DNA from: Drosophila pseudoobscura
Taxonomy: Eukaryota > Arthropoda > Insecta > Diptera > Drosophilidae
Direction of reading: 5' to 3'
Assembly (NCBI RefSeq): GCF_009870125.1
Contig: NC_046679.1
Coordinates: 6,882,001-6,946,000, forward strand
DNA length: 64,000 nt
Shown here: positions 28,689 to 41,681 of the stretch, piece after piece
Layout of the letters: the number at the start of each line of letters is the position of its first letter
Position numbering within the stretch: position 1 is the stretch's first letter
Made by a program: the position numbers and the translations under genes
Notes under the pieces: model-generated
Told to the model about the DNA's origin: nothing
Databases searched by the model: none
What the model saw: only the letters and a program-made list of their open reading frames with translations

Positions 28689-29941
28689 CTATAATCGATG
28701 GGTTTGTATGCCATACTGCATCACATAGGTGAAATAGGTGATCATGCTGGACAAAAATACCAAAATGATCTCGTTGGAGACCTCAAATAAGCCCAAAGGA
28801 CACACACGAAACTCGTTGAAGTTCAGGCGACTCAAAAACATCTCCAACTGCAAAAAAAATAAAGAACTGATTGGAACACAGGATTTTCCATTGAAGAATA
28901 CCATACCTTTACATGCCATTCCTTCTGATCGCTTACTGGAAAATTCTCCAGACTCAATCTACGAATAACTTTGGAGCTGCTGACCGCCTCGTGGACAGCC
29001 AGGGTTAAGAGTATCACATCAGCGAAACTCTTAAGCACCAAGCCCCAGATGCCAGCCTGGCAGGGATACCGGTCGACACGTATGATCATCTCGTAGGACA
29101 GCACCGTGGTGGCAAAGATCTTGGCCACGAGAATGATGAGTACTGGTAGCTGGAGCAGGATATGAAATGATCTGCCCACACGTTCGATCTCATCGTAGAC
29201 GGCCACGCACTCCTCCAGCCGGCAACTGGCAGTCCTCAGCTGACGGCGACTGGCAGGAGCCCCGCCTGGACGTTCCAGGGATCGCAGCTGACGTCGCAAC
29301 TCAATGCGAACATAGCCATTGACCTCCGAGTAAAGGGCCGCCACACTGAGGAAGCCCGCGAAACCGATGTGTATGATCATTAGGGAACCAATTTCGACGA
29401 TGATGTCGCACAGAGCGATCAGCGTTACCACTAAACTGGAAGCAAACAGTATTTGATGAAGTTCGCAGAAGAGCTCGTAAGTGAGGCAGATCGCCTTGAA
29501 GAGGAGTAAGACAAACTCCCGCTTGCCACCGAAGCCGTACTTCCTTCTCGTCGACATTTGACGCACTCGACGAAACACCCTGAGGAAGCTGTTGATCATG
29601 CGGAGTACCTCGTGCTCGTGGAATATCTGCAGCACCAGGATGCAAGCGGTGCAGACGAGACAGGACACCAGTCGCATGCACTGCAGTGTCCGCTCATTGG
29701 GATCCTCGATTGTCATTACGAGTGGGGCACAGAAGCAGCAAACCACGGCAAAGCAGACGAGCCGTAGGATAAGCGAATACCACTTGAGCCTGAAGTTCTT
29801 CCGTCCCACCAAGGCATCCTTAGGTCCTTTCTTCGAGACCTCAAAGCAGATAACGCCCAAGACTCTGGCGTAGTGGTAACTAAAGCGTAGGATATACGCG
29901 GAGAGCCCCGAAAGACGCACCTCTCGAAGGCGCTCGAACAT
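28689..29941 (-). CDS. Gr93c: Gustatory receptor 93c
   Basis: Seven-transmembrane taste receptor, 397 residues from exons 29941-28907 and 28847-28689. It starts MFERLREVRLSGLSAYILRF, which aligns with the Gr93d start. Family marks: LVSCLVCTACILVLQIF helix, RLEECVAVYDEIERVGRSF, VIRRLSLENFPVSDQKEWHVK directly before the intron, and VFLSSMITYFTYVMQYGIQ at the end. The last exon is 159 nt, exactly as in Gr93b, and its first residues (LEMFLSRLNFNEFRVCPLG) match FEIFLGRLNHQQLRVCPLG of Gr93b, showing tandem duplication. The 59-nt intron breaks frame, so splicing is needed. It lies 147 bp from the end of Gr93d, close enough for shared regulation or read-through transcription. Confidence 0.87.
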
Positions 29942-30088
29942 GATTACGACTGGTTCACATTGGGCTTCAGATTATGTGCTTTATTTAGGGTATACTTAGC
30001 TAATAACGATTTAGTTGGAATAATATTTTGATAAACAGTATAAGCAAACAATTGGACTGGAATCCATCTACTGATTACAGAACTATCA

Positions 30089-31362
30089 CTATGCCGCTTC
30101 CCCCGTCGACTGCATTCTATATTGAACGACATATATCACAAAGGTGACTAGAGCGGAAAGGACTATCAAGACCAGCTCGTTGGAGACATCGAAAAGACCC
30201 AGAACACGGACACGAAATTCATATAGACTCAAATGGGTGACGAACATATCAAACTGAAAGATGAAGTCAATGATTATAATGAGTGTATAATAGATATCGA
30301 TACACTTACTGTCGTGTGCCAATCTTTATGGTCGCTGATATAGCAGTTCTCCAGACTGAGTCGCCGAATGACCCTAAACTGAGTCATTGCTCCTTCAACG
30401 GCCATAGTTACGAGAAAAAAGTCAAGAATCACTTTAGTCGTCAGAATACTTAGCTGAATTTTATGCTTATCGAACCATCCAACGATAGTCAAACGGTAAA
30501 TGACCACACCAAGTAATGTATAATTATGAACGATGCTCAGGAAGAACGGAAAATCGGTTAGCTTCTGAAACGTAGTGGCCAGGGCATAGATCTCCCTATA
30601 TAGGGCCAAGCACTCACTCAGTTTCCGGCGGACAGTCCGCAAGTGCTGGCGTCGTGGCTGAAGTCCGTGCGGCCGTTTCAGGGCCTGTAGTTCGGATCGT
30701 AGCTGGAAACGGACAAAATCGTTCAGCTCTGAATAGAGAATACCTATGCTGAGGTAGCACACAAAGCTCATTTGCATCATCATGTTGATGCCGAAGACGA
30801 TGAAAGTGTCGCACCACCAGCTCAGGAATCTTTCCATACTGAAATGTTGTCTATCTGACTCTAAAATGTACACTAGTTCATGGATTCGACAGATCAAAGC
30901 AAGGCTTAACAGCACCAGCTCTCGCCTTCCTCCATAGCCAAATGTCTTTCGGCTGGGTAGAGCTCGAACTCGACGGAAGAGGCGAAAAAAAGTGTTCATC
31001 AATTGTTTCGAGTCTGCTTTGTGTAAAAGCTGCAGGCGAAGAATACAAACGCAGACTAGAGTAGCCGTTATTATGCGTATAAAGTGAACCAATCTTTCAA
31101 AAAAAATCTCTAATCGAAGGATCCATGGTAAGTAGAAATAAGCTAAAATTGCAATAGCCAAAATCCGATAGATGGCATAGAACCGCATCAACCCAGGACG
31201 AGGCAGAGCTCTTAGTTCCATCAACATCTGGCCATTTTCGCTTATCCAATGTCTCTGCAGTTTAAAGCTGAAGATTCCCATGAATATGGCGTGGTAATAC
31301 ATCACGAGAAGGATGCCCGCGGACAGTTTGGATGCGTTCATTTTACGAAGGACCCCGAACAT
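30089..31362 (-). CDS. Gr93d: Gustatory receptor 93d
   Basis: Seven-transmembrane taste receptor, 405 residues from exons 31362-30310 and 30253-30089. The start MFGVLRKMNASKLSAGILLV was chosen because it matches the Gr93c start; an in-frame ATG 34 codons upstream (31464) would add an unrelated leader. Family marks: LVCVCILRLQLLHK, a glycine/arginine motif FGYGGRRELVLL shared with Gr93c (YGFGGKREFVLL), RKLSECLALYREIYALATTF, VIRRLSLENCYISDHKDWHT before the intron, and a terminal ALVTFVIYVVQYRMQ, where the TYhhhhhQF motif has become TFVIYVVQY. The 56-nt intron sits at the same place as in the other three genes. It is the most diverged of the tandem trio. Confidence 0.86.
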
Positions 31363-34300
31363 GACTGGATTGGTGTCGATTTGAAATTTGAAATGGTTTG
31401 ACAAGGGCAATTGCTTCAAAAAGTTGTCAGTCGATGTGCATTTTACTAATGAAAATGTAACCAATACGCCGATAAGACCTCTGTTGACAGGAGCTTACCC
31501 CAGAGATTGAAAATGTTGTAGGACAGGAGATCACAATCAAAAGATTGTCACTATGGGGTATTCTACGCTACTTCACGGATGGGCTACACATACCTGTTTC
31601 GATTTGAGCCCATGACAATAGGGGCATTTTTTTCCATAGCACCAATCAGCACTTTTGGATGAGCGGAATATTCAATATGTGACTCGTTCTCGAATGCGAG
31701 ACGAAGAATTGTTAACGTTGTCCGGAATTTTTTCTGTGAACGCCTATAACTTAGGTGTTCGCTTATCTCCGTTCGCATTTTAGTAGAGATTACGTACATT
31801 TCGTGCCTCTTCTGGTTAAGATTTACGCAAATGTGAGACTGTACATTTTTGTTATTTTGTTGGATTCGTTCGTCTGTTCTTCCCTCTGCTTTTCTGTTTC
31901 GAATGTCCCTAAGTGGGATTACTAAATATTTTAAAAACGATTTCATAAAAATCTGTATAGCCGTTAGTGAGCCGTTCAACCACACCGTAACATAAGACTT
32001 TTATAACTATTAAAAAAATGATTTAAGCTTGTCTCTTCTTTACGGAGTAATTTGGTTTATAAGACGAGTGAGTCTGTCAAATAAAAACCGAAAGAGTAGT
32101 AAAATGTGTGATACAATATGGTCCATGGTTTGATTCTCTTCCTAGGTCAGCCAATTAGGTGTCCATTAGGGTGATAATCATGCTCTCGCAGCGTTTCTAA
32201 ATCTTAAAAATCTTGTGTGTATCGTTGAAGATGAGATCTCGACATCTCAATAATGGGATCGGTTGTTTTCATTTTAAGATCACGTTGCCCTCCGGTCTAT
32301 ATGCTCCCCGGACTCACTCCCTCACACACAGGCACACAGAGCTCTTCCTATAACTGGCCCTTGCTTTTGATTCACACGCTCACGATCCTGGCCGAGCTGA
32401 GGAGCGGAGGCTCTAAGCTCGCTCGCTCTCTCCGGCTGGCACTCCCCCTCTCGTTCAGGCAATGTAAATGACGCCCCCACTTTGTGCTGTACGTGATCTT
32501 CTTATACAGTATCTTTTGTGCTACATCTTCTCTGGATAGCCTATCCGGGCTCTGCGGGGCCGAGGCATGTGCACGATTACAGCGCGCAGCGATTTGCGTC
32601 CGTCGACATCTCTGGGAGATCTTTCAAGTCTGTCAAGCAGGGTCCACACACACACACCCAGTCTCTCGTCTCTTTGTCTGACATTTGAAAAGAATTTTCA
32701 CGTTGTATGAGTTATTTTTTTTTCCACTTCTTCTTGTTGTAGGCAATTACAGTAACAACAAGAAGAGAAACAACTACAACAGCTCTCGAGCACGTACATT
32801 TTCCGGCATTGTACGAAAATTGTGGGAACAATCAACGAAATAAACAAAAGTGCTTTGCATGCCGTTGATTTGTGCTGCAAATTGCTTTAGACTGAAATTA
32901 CGGCAACAAGATGGAAAAAAAAACAAAACCCCAGCTTGGCATTGGCAGGGCCGCAGCTTCGAATACACTTTTCAGAGCGGCGGTATTGGTATGGGTATTC
33001 AATAACATATTGGATCTTATAACGCTTCAGAAGTTCAACTTTTCCAAACTTTTCTGATTAAAAATCGGCTCACGATCGATCGTGCTTGTCACGATTTGAC
33101 AGATTGTACGATTGAAGTCTGATACCCACTTCAAGAGTATTCCATATGCCCATATAGGGACCCCAGAGCCAGAGCAGCAACAAATGAGCCGAGCCGGGTC
33201 GAGCCAAGGAAAGCCACAACTTGGTCAGCAGATTAGAGCACTGGTCTGTTGGAGGGATCCCCGGTGCCAGTCCCTGCTTGACCTCACGTTGGACAGGGGC
33301 CAAGCAAGCCAGACACGCAGCCTCAGCGCAGTGGCAGCTGTGCGAGGGGATTGGAGAGGGGGGTTGTAAGTAACTTAAGGGTTGATTGATTTCAATTGCA
33401 GCTAGAACAGTGCTCGTCGTCTCAAATGGCCTTGGCTCGCTTTTCACGCTTTTCCAGGCATTGCACATAGGCCGGCCCAGTCGGGCCTACCGTCCTACCC
33501 CTCCGCACATCTGACATTAATGGTGATTAATGGAAAGATTGAATGTAATTAAATTTGTTTTTTTTTTTGTTTGTTCCTTTTTTCTGGGCTATAAATTATT
33601 TGCGATTTCAGAAACGCCGTTTGGTTCATTGCTAAAGTACACACAGCAAAAACAACGGCAACAAAAATGTGAAAGCAAAGAGAAATAGCGAAACGACAAC
33701 AGCAACGACGGCAGGCTGGCTTCGCAGTACCGTTACAGCAAGAGCAACAACCAGAGAAGGCAGGCCGGGGAAAAGCAACAACAGCAACAAATCAGCGAGG
33801 CCAGCGTCATAAAATTTTGCCTTTTGCAGCTTTGAATTTATTGCGAGGCGAATGCAGGCAGCAGCGCAGTCGAAAATGCGGCCAACGCAGAGTACAAACA
33901 CCTCTACTTGCCTCTGTTTCTCTCTGCTGTGTGTTAGTATGAGGTGAGGTGCTTCTCTTTGTATTTCCATCATCACACACCCTCAGAAAAAAAGAAGAGA
34001 ATGTGGAATTCGAGGATCTATAATGCTTTACCTTTCATAAATATACCCTGCCTGAGTTCCTAAGTTTCGTGTGCGTGTGTGTGTGACTGCATTTCGATTG
34101 TAGCCATTAAAATCTTGAAATTGCATGCTAATAACCGTACACTGGCCCGCTAGTTAAGTGGGCAAATATGTTGTACATGCTCGTTACTAAATGCAAGCAT
34201 GTAATTTGCCTCCTTTCGCAATGCCATTATTACATATTGCATTCTTGATTCGCCCGGCCGCCTCTAAGCAGGAGAGAGGGAGATATATGTACATATACAT

Positions 34301-36487
34301 ATATGCACATATATGTGTGTTCATGTGCATATCTGTGCCTAGCAACAACGAACGAGGCGAAAGCTTAGCTTCGTTGCAAAGCTTTGATACCGTTTTATAA
34401 GCTCTACAATTTGGTTTTTTTGCTTTAAATATCTTTAGTAACAATAATACTTCTATCAATCGGAAATGCTTCCTTATCGGCGTTGCAAACATCTGGTGAA
34501 AATCATGATAGCCTCTGCAGGGTATTGTACTTTTCTATGTGTATTTGTTGTGGGACAAAACAGAGCTAAGGCATTGCCAGACAGCAGCAATGGCATAGTC
34601 GTAGGCGGCACCAGGGGCCGGGGGCCGGGGGCCAGCATCAATCATCATCAAGCCAGGGCATAGTTTGGATCTAAGGCCCCCACTCTGCCGGAAGTCGCAG
34701 CCAATCTAATGTTAAGTGCCCACTCCACTCCACACTGGGCTACGCGTAACAGAAAAATTACGACTAGAAAGCATTTTCCCTATTTTTTAGTGTTTGAACA
34801 CAGTGGAGCCTCCTCATGGGTGTGGAGAGTGATTGATGAACGAGAAAATGAAGATGGTTCGACATCCTCTGCTCTCCAACTAATGGATTCGACCCTAATT
34901 AATACAGTGAAATCTCTCAGGGCAGACAGATCCCCTAATATCTCTATTGGGCGGATGGAAATCGTGAGTGCAAGCTGTTGTTGCCAGAACGGTCTTCACT
35001 GTACGTGCCATCCGTAGCCCGAGGCTCCAGATGGGTCATCGTCAGCCCTGGGTTGGAATAGCTACCGGAAAAAGGTTGTTCCCTCCTACTGGATGATGGT
35101 TCTCTGTGCATTGCAATGTAGCCCGAGGCCCCATCTGCGTCTAGTTGATATAGATTTATTTGTACCCCTGATAGGTATTATATAGGCGTATATTTCAATC
35201 GTTCACAGATTGCTTGTTTCCTCCTAGACGAGGGTTCACTGTCCGTTGCATCCGTAGCCCGTGGCTGGCTCCGCTGAGTCATTCTCTTTCTCCTTCCTTT
35301 TCTACACTCGAGTGCTCCGAATTTTCTTTACGCTTTGGAAACAGCGGAAAAGGGCCCCAGCCCCGACCAAAACCATTTCGTAGGCAAATAAAAAGCTTTT
35401 AAGATCTTTTTTTTTTTTGTTTTACATTTGTATTTTCAAAGTTTTTTTTTAAGTTTTTTTTTGTTGTTTTTGTTTTTTGCTCTTTACAGTATTTTTTTGT
35501 TTGCGTAAGTTTGACAAAATTTGTTAGTTTCGTTGAAGGAAATATACACAATGTTTTTGTTGTTTTTGTTTTTTTGTTAGCTGCTTGGGAGCGTAAGTCC
35601 CATACAATATACACAGGTTGGTTGTTCAAAAATAAAATATTTGGGAGAATCGAAAGCTAAGAGAAATAATTTTGCCGAAGTAATATACATATATAATCGT
35701 ACATGGATGATTGAACGTACAGATAAAAAGACATAGACACGATCAGGGTGCGTGTGTGTATGAGCTTAAAGAGGGATTTGTTTAAATAATTTCTGTTATA
35801 ATTACATTTTAATTATTGAGATCATGACACAAAGTACATTTCGAATACTTTTGGCACACGCGTGCATCAAAAACCGAAACACGCTGAGAACGCTTGAATT
35901 TTTGGGAAGTGGGGGTTGGGGGGGTGTGGGTTTTGGGGGTTTGGGTCTTATCTAATATCTAGTGGATGCATAGCAAGAGACCATCATTGTTATCTGCAAG
36001 ATCGTACAGATGCAATTTCCTAATTACAATTTAATCTATCATAAAAGTGCGCTGATACCAATTGAAGTCTTTCGTTTTGCTATCATTTACGTATGCTAAT
36101 GCACAGATATCTCTCGCTCTCTCTCTCTCTCTACATAAATATAAATAAATACATCTACATAATATATATCTTCATAATTTCAATAGTTATATCTATCGCT
36201 ATGCATCCGGGTTTTTTTCGCGCACGTTTCGGCTATGCACGCGCGTTGATCTTTTCGTGTTGTTTTTCGCTTTTCGTCTGCTTTTTAGCGCTCTTCGACT
36301 TGGCGCTTTTTGTTGGACAACATTTGGGATCGTCAAGTCTTTGTTTAAACAATTATATACATAAAAGCTTTATGCATACGTAAATAAAAAAAAAAAACAA
36401 ATCACTTTCAAAACATTAAAATTACGTTCACAATAAATATAATGTATTGCAATGGTTGTTGCGGCTGCACCTGCGGCTGCACGACTC
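31363..36487. other. Intergenic region upstream of Gr93d
   Basis: No supported gene. 31600-31980 reads as repeat-derived: a 133-codon minus-strand frame with no recognisable fold, next to a phrase CATAAAAATCTGTATAGCCG that resembles a tail found in several insect mobile elements. A GGGCC tandem lies at 34612-34634, palindromic TATATGTACATATA-type runs at 34280-34320, long T-rich tracts at 35405-35580 and (CT)n at 36113-36133. Confidence 0.4.
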
Positions 36488-39400
36488 CTACTCGTCCTTC
36501 TTATTCACGATCTTTCCGATTTCGCTATTACCACTATCCAGAACCCTAGCGGTACAGTTATTGTTGTTGTTGTTCTTCTTGATGTTATTATTGTTGTTGT
36601 TATTGCTGTTGCTGCATTTTGGCACATTCGAAATGGTTTTGGGGGCCTTGCGCTCCCGGTAAAAGCCTGAAACGAAAATGGGGGGAAAAAGGAAAAGTGG
36701 CAATTAGTCACAGTGCAGGAACTCGTATAAATAGCTGTACAAAAACGAACACAAAGTCCACACAACACTTGAGAAAGCAATAGTTGATATTCCAACAAAA
36801 TGATACCCGCTAATTTATTTGCCACAAAATCGAAAGTTGGTAGGAAACATGCATAAATCTTTGGAATTACGCCGAACAAACAAAAAAATATACTCTCCAC
36901 GAATGTGGGGTGCACAAATAGAAAAAAAAGCAACACAAGTTTCAGCGTCATTTTTGACCTTCAGAAGGCAAAAGGGAAAGCAGTGCAAAACTGCAGCTGC
37001 GACTACTTGGAGCATGGAGGGAGCTTTCTTATCGCATTTGAGAGTGAGTGGGCTCTCTCTCTCCCTCTACCTGGTCATTGGCTAGACGATAAATGTCATG
37101 GGCAGACGTCGCCATTGCCACGACATCAAAAGGCAATCGCAAAAGTGCAATGATGTGACAGAGAGCAAAATGGAAAAGTGGGCTCTCCGTGAATGGGAAA
37201 GTGGGAGAGCACAGTGAATGATTTTGCGTTTAATGAAAGAACAAGGAGAGCAGGCAATAAATGGTTGTGTAGTCATTGAGCTTCAGCAGCAACGCATGCC
37301 AAATGCGTTCTAAATGGCACATCAACCTTGATGGTGTTGGCGCTTTTTATATACATATGTACATACATACAGATGTACACTCATAGTCTCAATCGGACAA
37401 GCCGCAGCTGCGGTTGCTTCATCACGTAAACCGCTCTAAAGCTTAGACACTAGGCTAGGGGCTAGGGGCTAGGGGCTATAGGGGGCAGGCCATAGGCAAA
37501 CACCAGCCACTCACTCACTGCGCAGTGACCTAAAAGCGACCAGAAACAGAAACAGCAACGGAACGCAGCCGCAGATGACGACGAAAACAGCGCTTGCGGC
37601 GTTTTAATCAAATGTACAGTTAGAGAAAATTATAAGCCATGCCAACGACAACGACAACGACAAAGAACTTGATGCGAAACGAGGCAATGAAGAAGAGTGG
37701 GGGAGAGAAAGATCGTCGGCGATTCTGTTAATGTAAAGGAGCTGGTGGTTAGACACAGACCGCTCTGTAATAAGCGGGAGGGGGGAGGGGAGGGGAGGGC
37801 GGAGCGCATTTGTAATTTACCGTTATTACTATGACCACGGAGCCTCCCAAGCACGCACACAGGCTTAACATTATGATTTCTACACACACGAGAACACACA
37901 CAAGCAAAGCGAACCACAAAAGATATGAGAAATCTGTGAAGAGAGGCGCAACAACAAAACGCGTTTTGTTTACGAAATGTGTGGGGAGAGACAGACCGAT
38001 GAAAACAGGAACGGCAACAAAATAATATACTCATAAATATTTATATGGGAAGAAGCGAGTTTCAGCATACATAATTTGTATACATACATTCATACATACA
38101 TATCTGCATATGTGCATAAGTATGCGTGTGTGTAAGCTTTCGAAGAATCTCGGGCCTTATTGGGGGCGGGGCGTGGTAAAAATCCCAAGCAAAACAAAAA
38201 GCACAAAACAAAGCGCTTCTAACTGTGAAGTACAGTGGTGGCCAAAACATGGCAAAACAAGCTGTGTGCGAGAGCAAAAGAAAAAGAGCTTGAGAGCGCA
38301 ATGGAGATAACAGAACTTGTCTAATTGTATGAGACTCGACTCTTCTCTGGACCTGCCACAAATTCAGACTACTGAACGCTGCTGTACTTACGCGATCAGA
38401 GCGAGATGGAGCTCGTGACCTTCACGACGAGTTTTGAAAAACAACATCCACAACATGCGTGCGTTCGTAGTACTACGCATAAACACACAGACACGCGAAC
38501 GCACACACACTCAACTCGCTTATCAGCAGAGAACCACCACTAAAAATAAACATGAAAATACAAATTCGCGCCAAAACGCAAAAAAACACCAACAGCAGGC
38601 TCCATTGGCTCCTCGTGCGCCCAGAAAAACAAAACACGAAGTGGAGGCCAGCTTTGGGAGCCGATGTCTTTGATACTCTTGCAGATCCATTGTTCGTATG
38701 GAAACGCTGTACATATACATATCATAAAAACTTCAATTCTGAAAATATTTACATAGCAGAGCTCTAAAGGTTTCTTTTGCTGTTTAGCTTAAGCCTGAGT
38801 TTGGTTCTCTGACAAATACTTGTTTTTATACCGATTCATATGGAAACAGAGAATACGCCTATATGGGCTCCACGTCATAAAAGTCAGATGTCAGGAATGT
38901 CACGTTTATAGTTACAAACCTCTAGTCGATTTAAAAATACCCTCTACAAGGGTAGAGGAAACACCTCCTCTCTCTCTCTCTCACAAAACGAATTAGAGGT
39001 ACAAAGAGGAGCACAGAAAAAGAGAGCGCGAGCAGCCTGTTTGTCTATACGCGCGCGCGTGATTGTGTGTGTGAGGGCTGACGTCGTATAAGAGTGACGC
39101 CGCTGTGGGTTGAGATTGCGTTTGTCGTTGTGGGTGCGGCCGCTGTGCACAAAAAAAACAACAAAAACAACTACAACACTACCACAACTTATGTACAGTC
39201 GCCCGCTCTTGGCAGGCGTGTGCCAAGTAGTTGTTGTATTTGTAATTTTTTTCCATCCAATTCATGCACACATATGCACTTGCACAAGAGCAGCAGCAAT
39301 AAGGCGTTGGCGCTGATTTTAATTTAATTGAGGCCTCTCAATTAATTGCTCTGCAGCAGTAGCAGCTGCACTCCCTGACGCAATCACCGTTGTCGTTGTC

Positions 39401-40691
39401 CGAAGATTATGGGATGCAGAATATAGAAAAGAATCTTTTTGGCGCGCAGAACGAAACGGGATTGTTATTCAACAGTTTTTCCCCCATACGTACAATCTGC
39501 GTGTTTGTTTTTTTCGACAAGACAAACTGGCAGCAGATAGCAGTTTTCTTTTGTCTGAAACTCACGTTTGTTTCGCTGCGACCTTCACCAACAGAATTGA
39601 TAACAGGCCAAAGCCCGAGCGAAAGAACCAACAAAAGCAAAATCAAAATCAAATTTGTATTTTTGCGTGGTTGTCCATCAAAATGTCTATAGCGAAATGA
39701 ACGCAAAAGGAACCCAAGATGGGGAATCGGCAGGGGTAGAAAGAACCCTTCAGCAAACCTCATACAACACTGCAGTGTGTATACAGTTGGGGTAAACACT
39801 CATACTTATTAGTAGGATTTTAATACAGACAAGGCTCGGATATAAAAAACTTCCAGAATTAGAAATGTGCAGAACTGCTAATCAAACAATCCGAAAGTAT
39901 CTGTACAGACTCAAGTGTTTCAGTTTCCCGATTAGAAACGGCCCCGAAACGAACGGATTTTACTTTTTCAGAGGACACTGCATCGAGTTACAGTTCCTCA
40001 GGATGTGCACCTGAACCAGGGAGAGTGAAAGAGTAACAATAAGAGAGAAAAAAAAAATGGAACGAAAGGGAAGCAAAAGAGGAGATTAAAAAAAGACAAC
40101 AAAATCTCAAACAAGGGTGGTTTCTCACACAGATTGGGGGTTGGTTGACTGGCGGGCAAAGGGAGGGAAAAAATAGAATATAAGAAGGAACCGTAACCTA
40201 ACGAAAAGGGAAACGAAAATCAGGTGCTGCCAGTTGGTGGAACTCATACGAAATATCCTACGAATCTCACCTTTAATCCCTTGAGGAAGACGTCCGTACG
40301 GCTTCTGCCCGCATGATCTAATCATCAGGTCCTTGCGTTCAGCGCAGTTGGTGATCACCTTGGCGGTGGTTGCAATCTGGCTAGGCGTCAGTGCCACCCC
40401 CGCTGGAGAGGGCTCAAAGGGCATCGTCTGACACTTGGAAGGGAGCCTGTAAAGACGGTTCAGCTGCTCGAGCTCCTCCTCGGCCAGAATATCCACGCCG
40501 TATCTGGCCCGGACGCGGCACAGGCCTTTTTCCGTTACGTTGGCCAGGCTCTTATTAATGCTGGCGCTAACCTCGTCCCGATCGGTTCCGAACAGATTGC
40601 AGCGGGCGCGATTGGCCACGGCCACTGGGGTGGGACGGCGTGGCTCCAGCGTCAGGCTCGACCAAAGTGGGGGCACCTGAATGGGCGCCAT
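36488..40691 (-). CDS. Two-exon gene with CIP/KIP-like (CDK-inhibitor-like) motifs
   Basis: Exon 1 40691-40271 (start MAPIQVPPLWSS) and exon 2 36666-36488 join through a 3.6-kb intron (AAAG|GTGAGA ... TTTCAG|GC) to 199 residues. Order of features: a short Pro-rich start; RARCNLFGTDRDEV (residues ~28-41), like the RNLFGxxDxEE cyclin-contact motif of p21/p27/p57; a charged helix; RYGVDIL, like the KWNFDF strand; then, across the splice, LPQGIKGFYRERKAPK, like the LPEFYYRPPRPPK segment that enters the CDK ATP pocket. The C-terminus is Asn-rich (two NNNNNN-type runs) and ends VNKKDE. Against the call: the RxL arginine is shifted, the conserved Trp is Tyr, and there is an extra ~50 residues before FYR. 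The known fly CIP/KIP gene, dacapo, maps to another chromosome arm, so this would be a second one. The coding exons are fairly sure; the function is tentative. Confidence 0.6.
36667..40270 (-). other. Large intron of the CDK-inhibitor-like gene
   Basis: A 3.6-kb intron rich in simple repeats: GCTAGGG tandem (37451-37480), GGGGA runs (37780-37800), ACATACAT-type runs (37350-37372, 38078-38105), (CT)n (38968-38982) and CGCGCG (39050-39058). No nested gene could be supported. Confidence 0.5.
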
Positions 40692-41205
40692 CGTACACTT
40701 TGCTATATTCTTCCTTCTTTCACTTGAGTTGATTCCACTTTTTCTCTTGCTTGCTTTGCAGTACTTTCTGTATCGCTTTCTGCTTTCACTTGAACTTTTC
40801 TTTGTACTATTTTTGTTGGACTTTTCTCCTCTGGCACATTACAAACACAGCGCGAAAATCAACTCGCAGAGAAGTCACGTACCGTACCGCGCATTGCTTT
40901 AATTGGTTTTCTATTGGCACATTTCTTCTAGATTTTAATGATTTTTTTAGCAAATATATTTTTAGGTGATATATTCTTTATCGGATGAACTTTCTGAATT
41001 CTATGTAAAATTCGACACTTTTTTCTGGTTTCATTGCTACGATCAGATCAGATGCCTTGGTGAGTGTACTTTCGCGTATGCCAACAATTGTTCATCATGT
41101 AAACTCTGTGTTGTGGGCCGCGGAGTGTTGTTGTGTCGAGCGCGGCGGTCGAATTTTGATTGTTGTTTCTTCTGCGGCCTCAACAACAACATAGCCTCTC
41201 GTGTA
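40692..41205 (-). other. 5' region of the CDK-inhibitor-like gene
   Basis: Sequence upstream of the start codon at 40691, T/C-rich on plus (so purine-rich in the presumed leader) to about 40850. A transcription start could lie in this stretch; no TATA, motif 1 or DRE was recognised with confidence. Confidence 0.35.
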
Positions 41206-41390
41206 TTAACCCACTCAAGCCCCCTCTATTTAAACAGTTCAACTTGAGGTAAATGGCGGAAAAGATCACTGATTGAAAAATTCTTGTAGATCAATGCCAC
41301 AATATCTTTCAGCTGGACTGTGCTAAAATTATTATATTTTCATTATTTTAGCTGGAATATGAAATGCCCCCTTGGCTTATAGTGGGTTAA
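41206..41390. mobile_element. piggyBac-like MITE, copy 1 (185 bp)
   Basis: The element is bounded by TTAACCCACT at the left end and AGTGGGTTAA at the right end, a perfect 10-bp inverted pair. TTAA is the piggyBac target duplication and CCC...GGG is the usual start of piggyBac-family terminal repeats. The inner ends also partly match in inverted sense (left CAAGCCCCC, right complement ATAAGCCAAGGGGG). It has no coding capacity, so it is a non-autonomous MITE. A second member lies 291 bp away. Confidence 0.6.
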
Positions 41391-41681
41391 TCGTTCTCCG
41401 TCAAGGATGGGCAACCATATTGCTTAATTTTGATGTTCCGTCAAATATTATAAGCTAGATAAGACATTATGCCGTGCCCACATAATTTTATTCGATAAAC
41501 GAATTAATTTTCTACTCGGCTGGCATATTTTTACTACTTGTTTTAATTGGATTTTGTCTAAAAATGGTTTTAGCAAAAAAGGTCGAGGGCTACGTGACCG
41601 CCGAAGTACCGAGAAAATACGTTTAGGCGTACCGAAATATACCGTCTCATTTTTAAAATATACCGTAAATATACCGATGAC
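41391..41681 (+). repeat. Dispersed 160-bp unit with TATACC array, between the MITEs
   Basis: 41430-41590 is a copy of the same ~160-bp unit found in the 6.6-kb and 49-51-kb clusters (the GCCGTGCCCACATAATTTTA region, then TTTTAATTGGATTTTGTCTA). 41628-41678 repeats the array AATATACCGTCTCATTTTTA seen at 7620-7665. The two MITEs bracket this copy. Confidence 0.7.

Noticed and set aside
31584-31985. 133-codon minus-strand frame beyond Gr93d
   Set aside because: Basic, domain-less translation next to mobile-element-like phrases; no start context, no homologue recognised.
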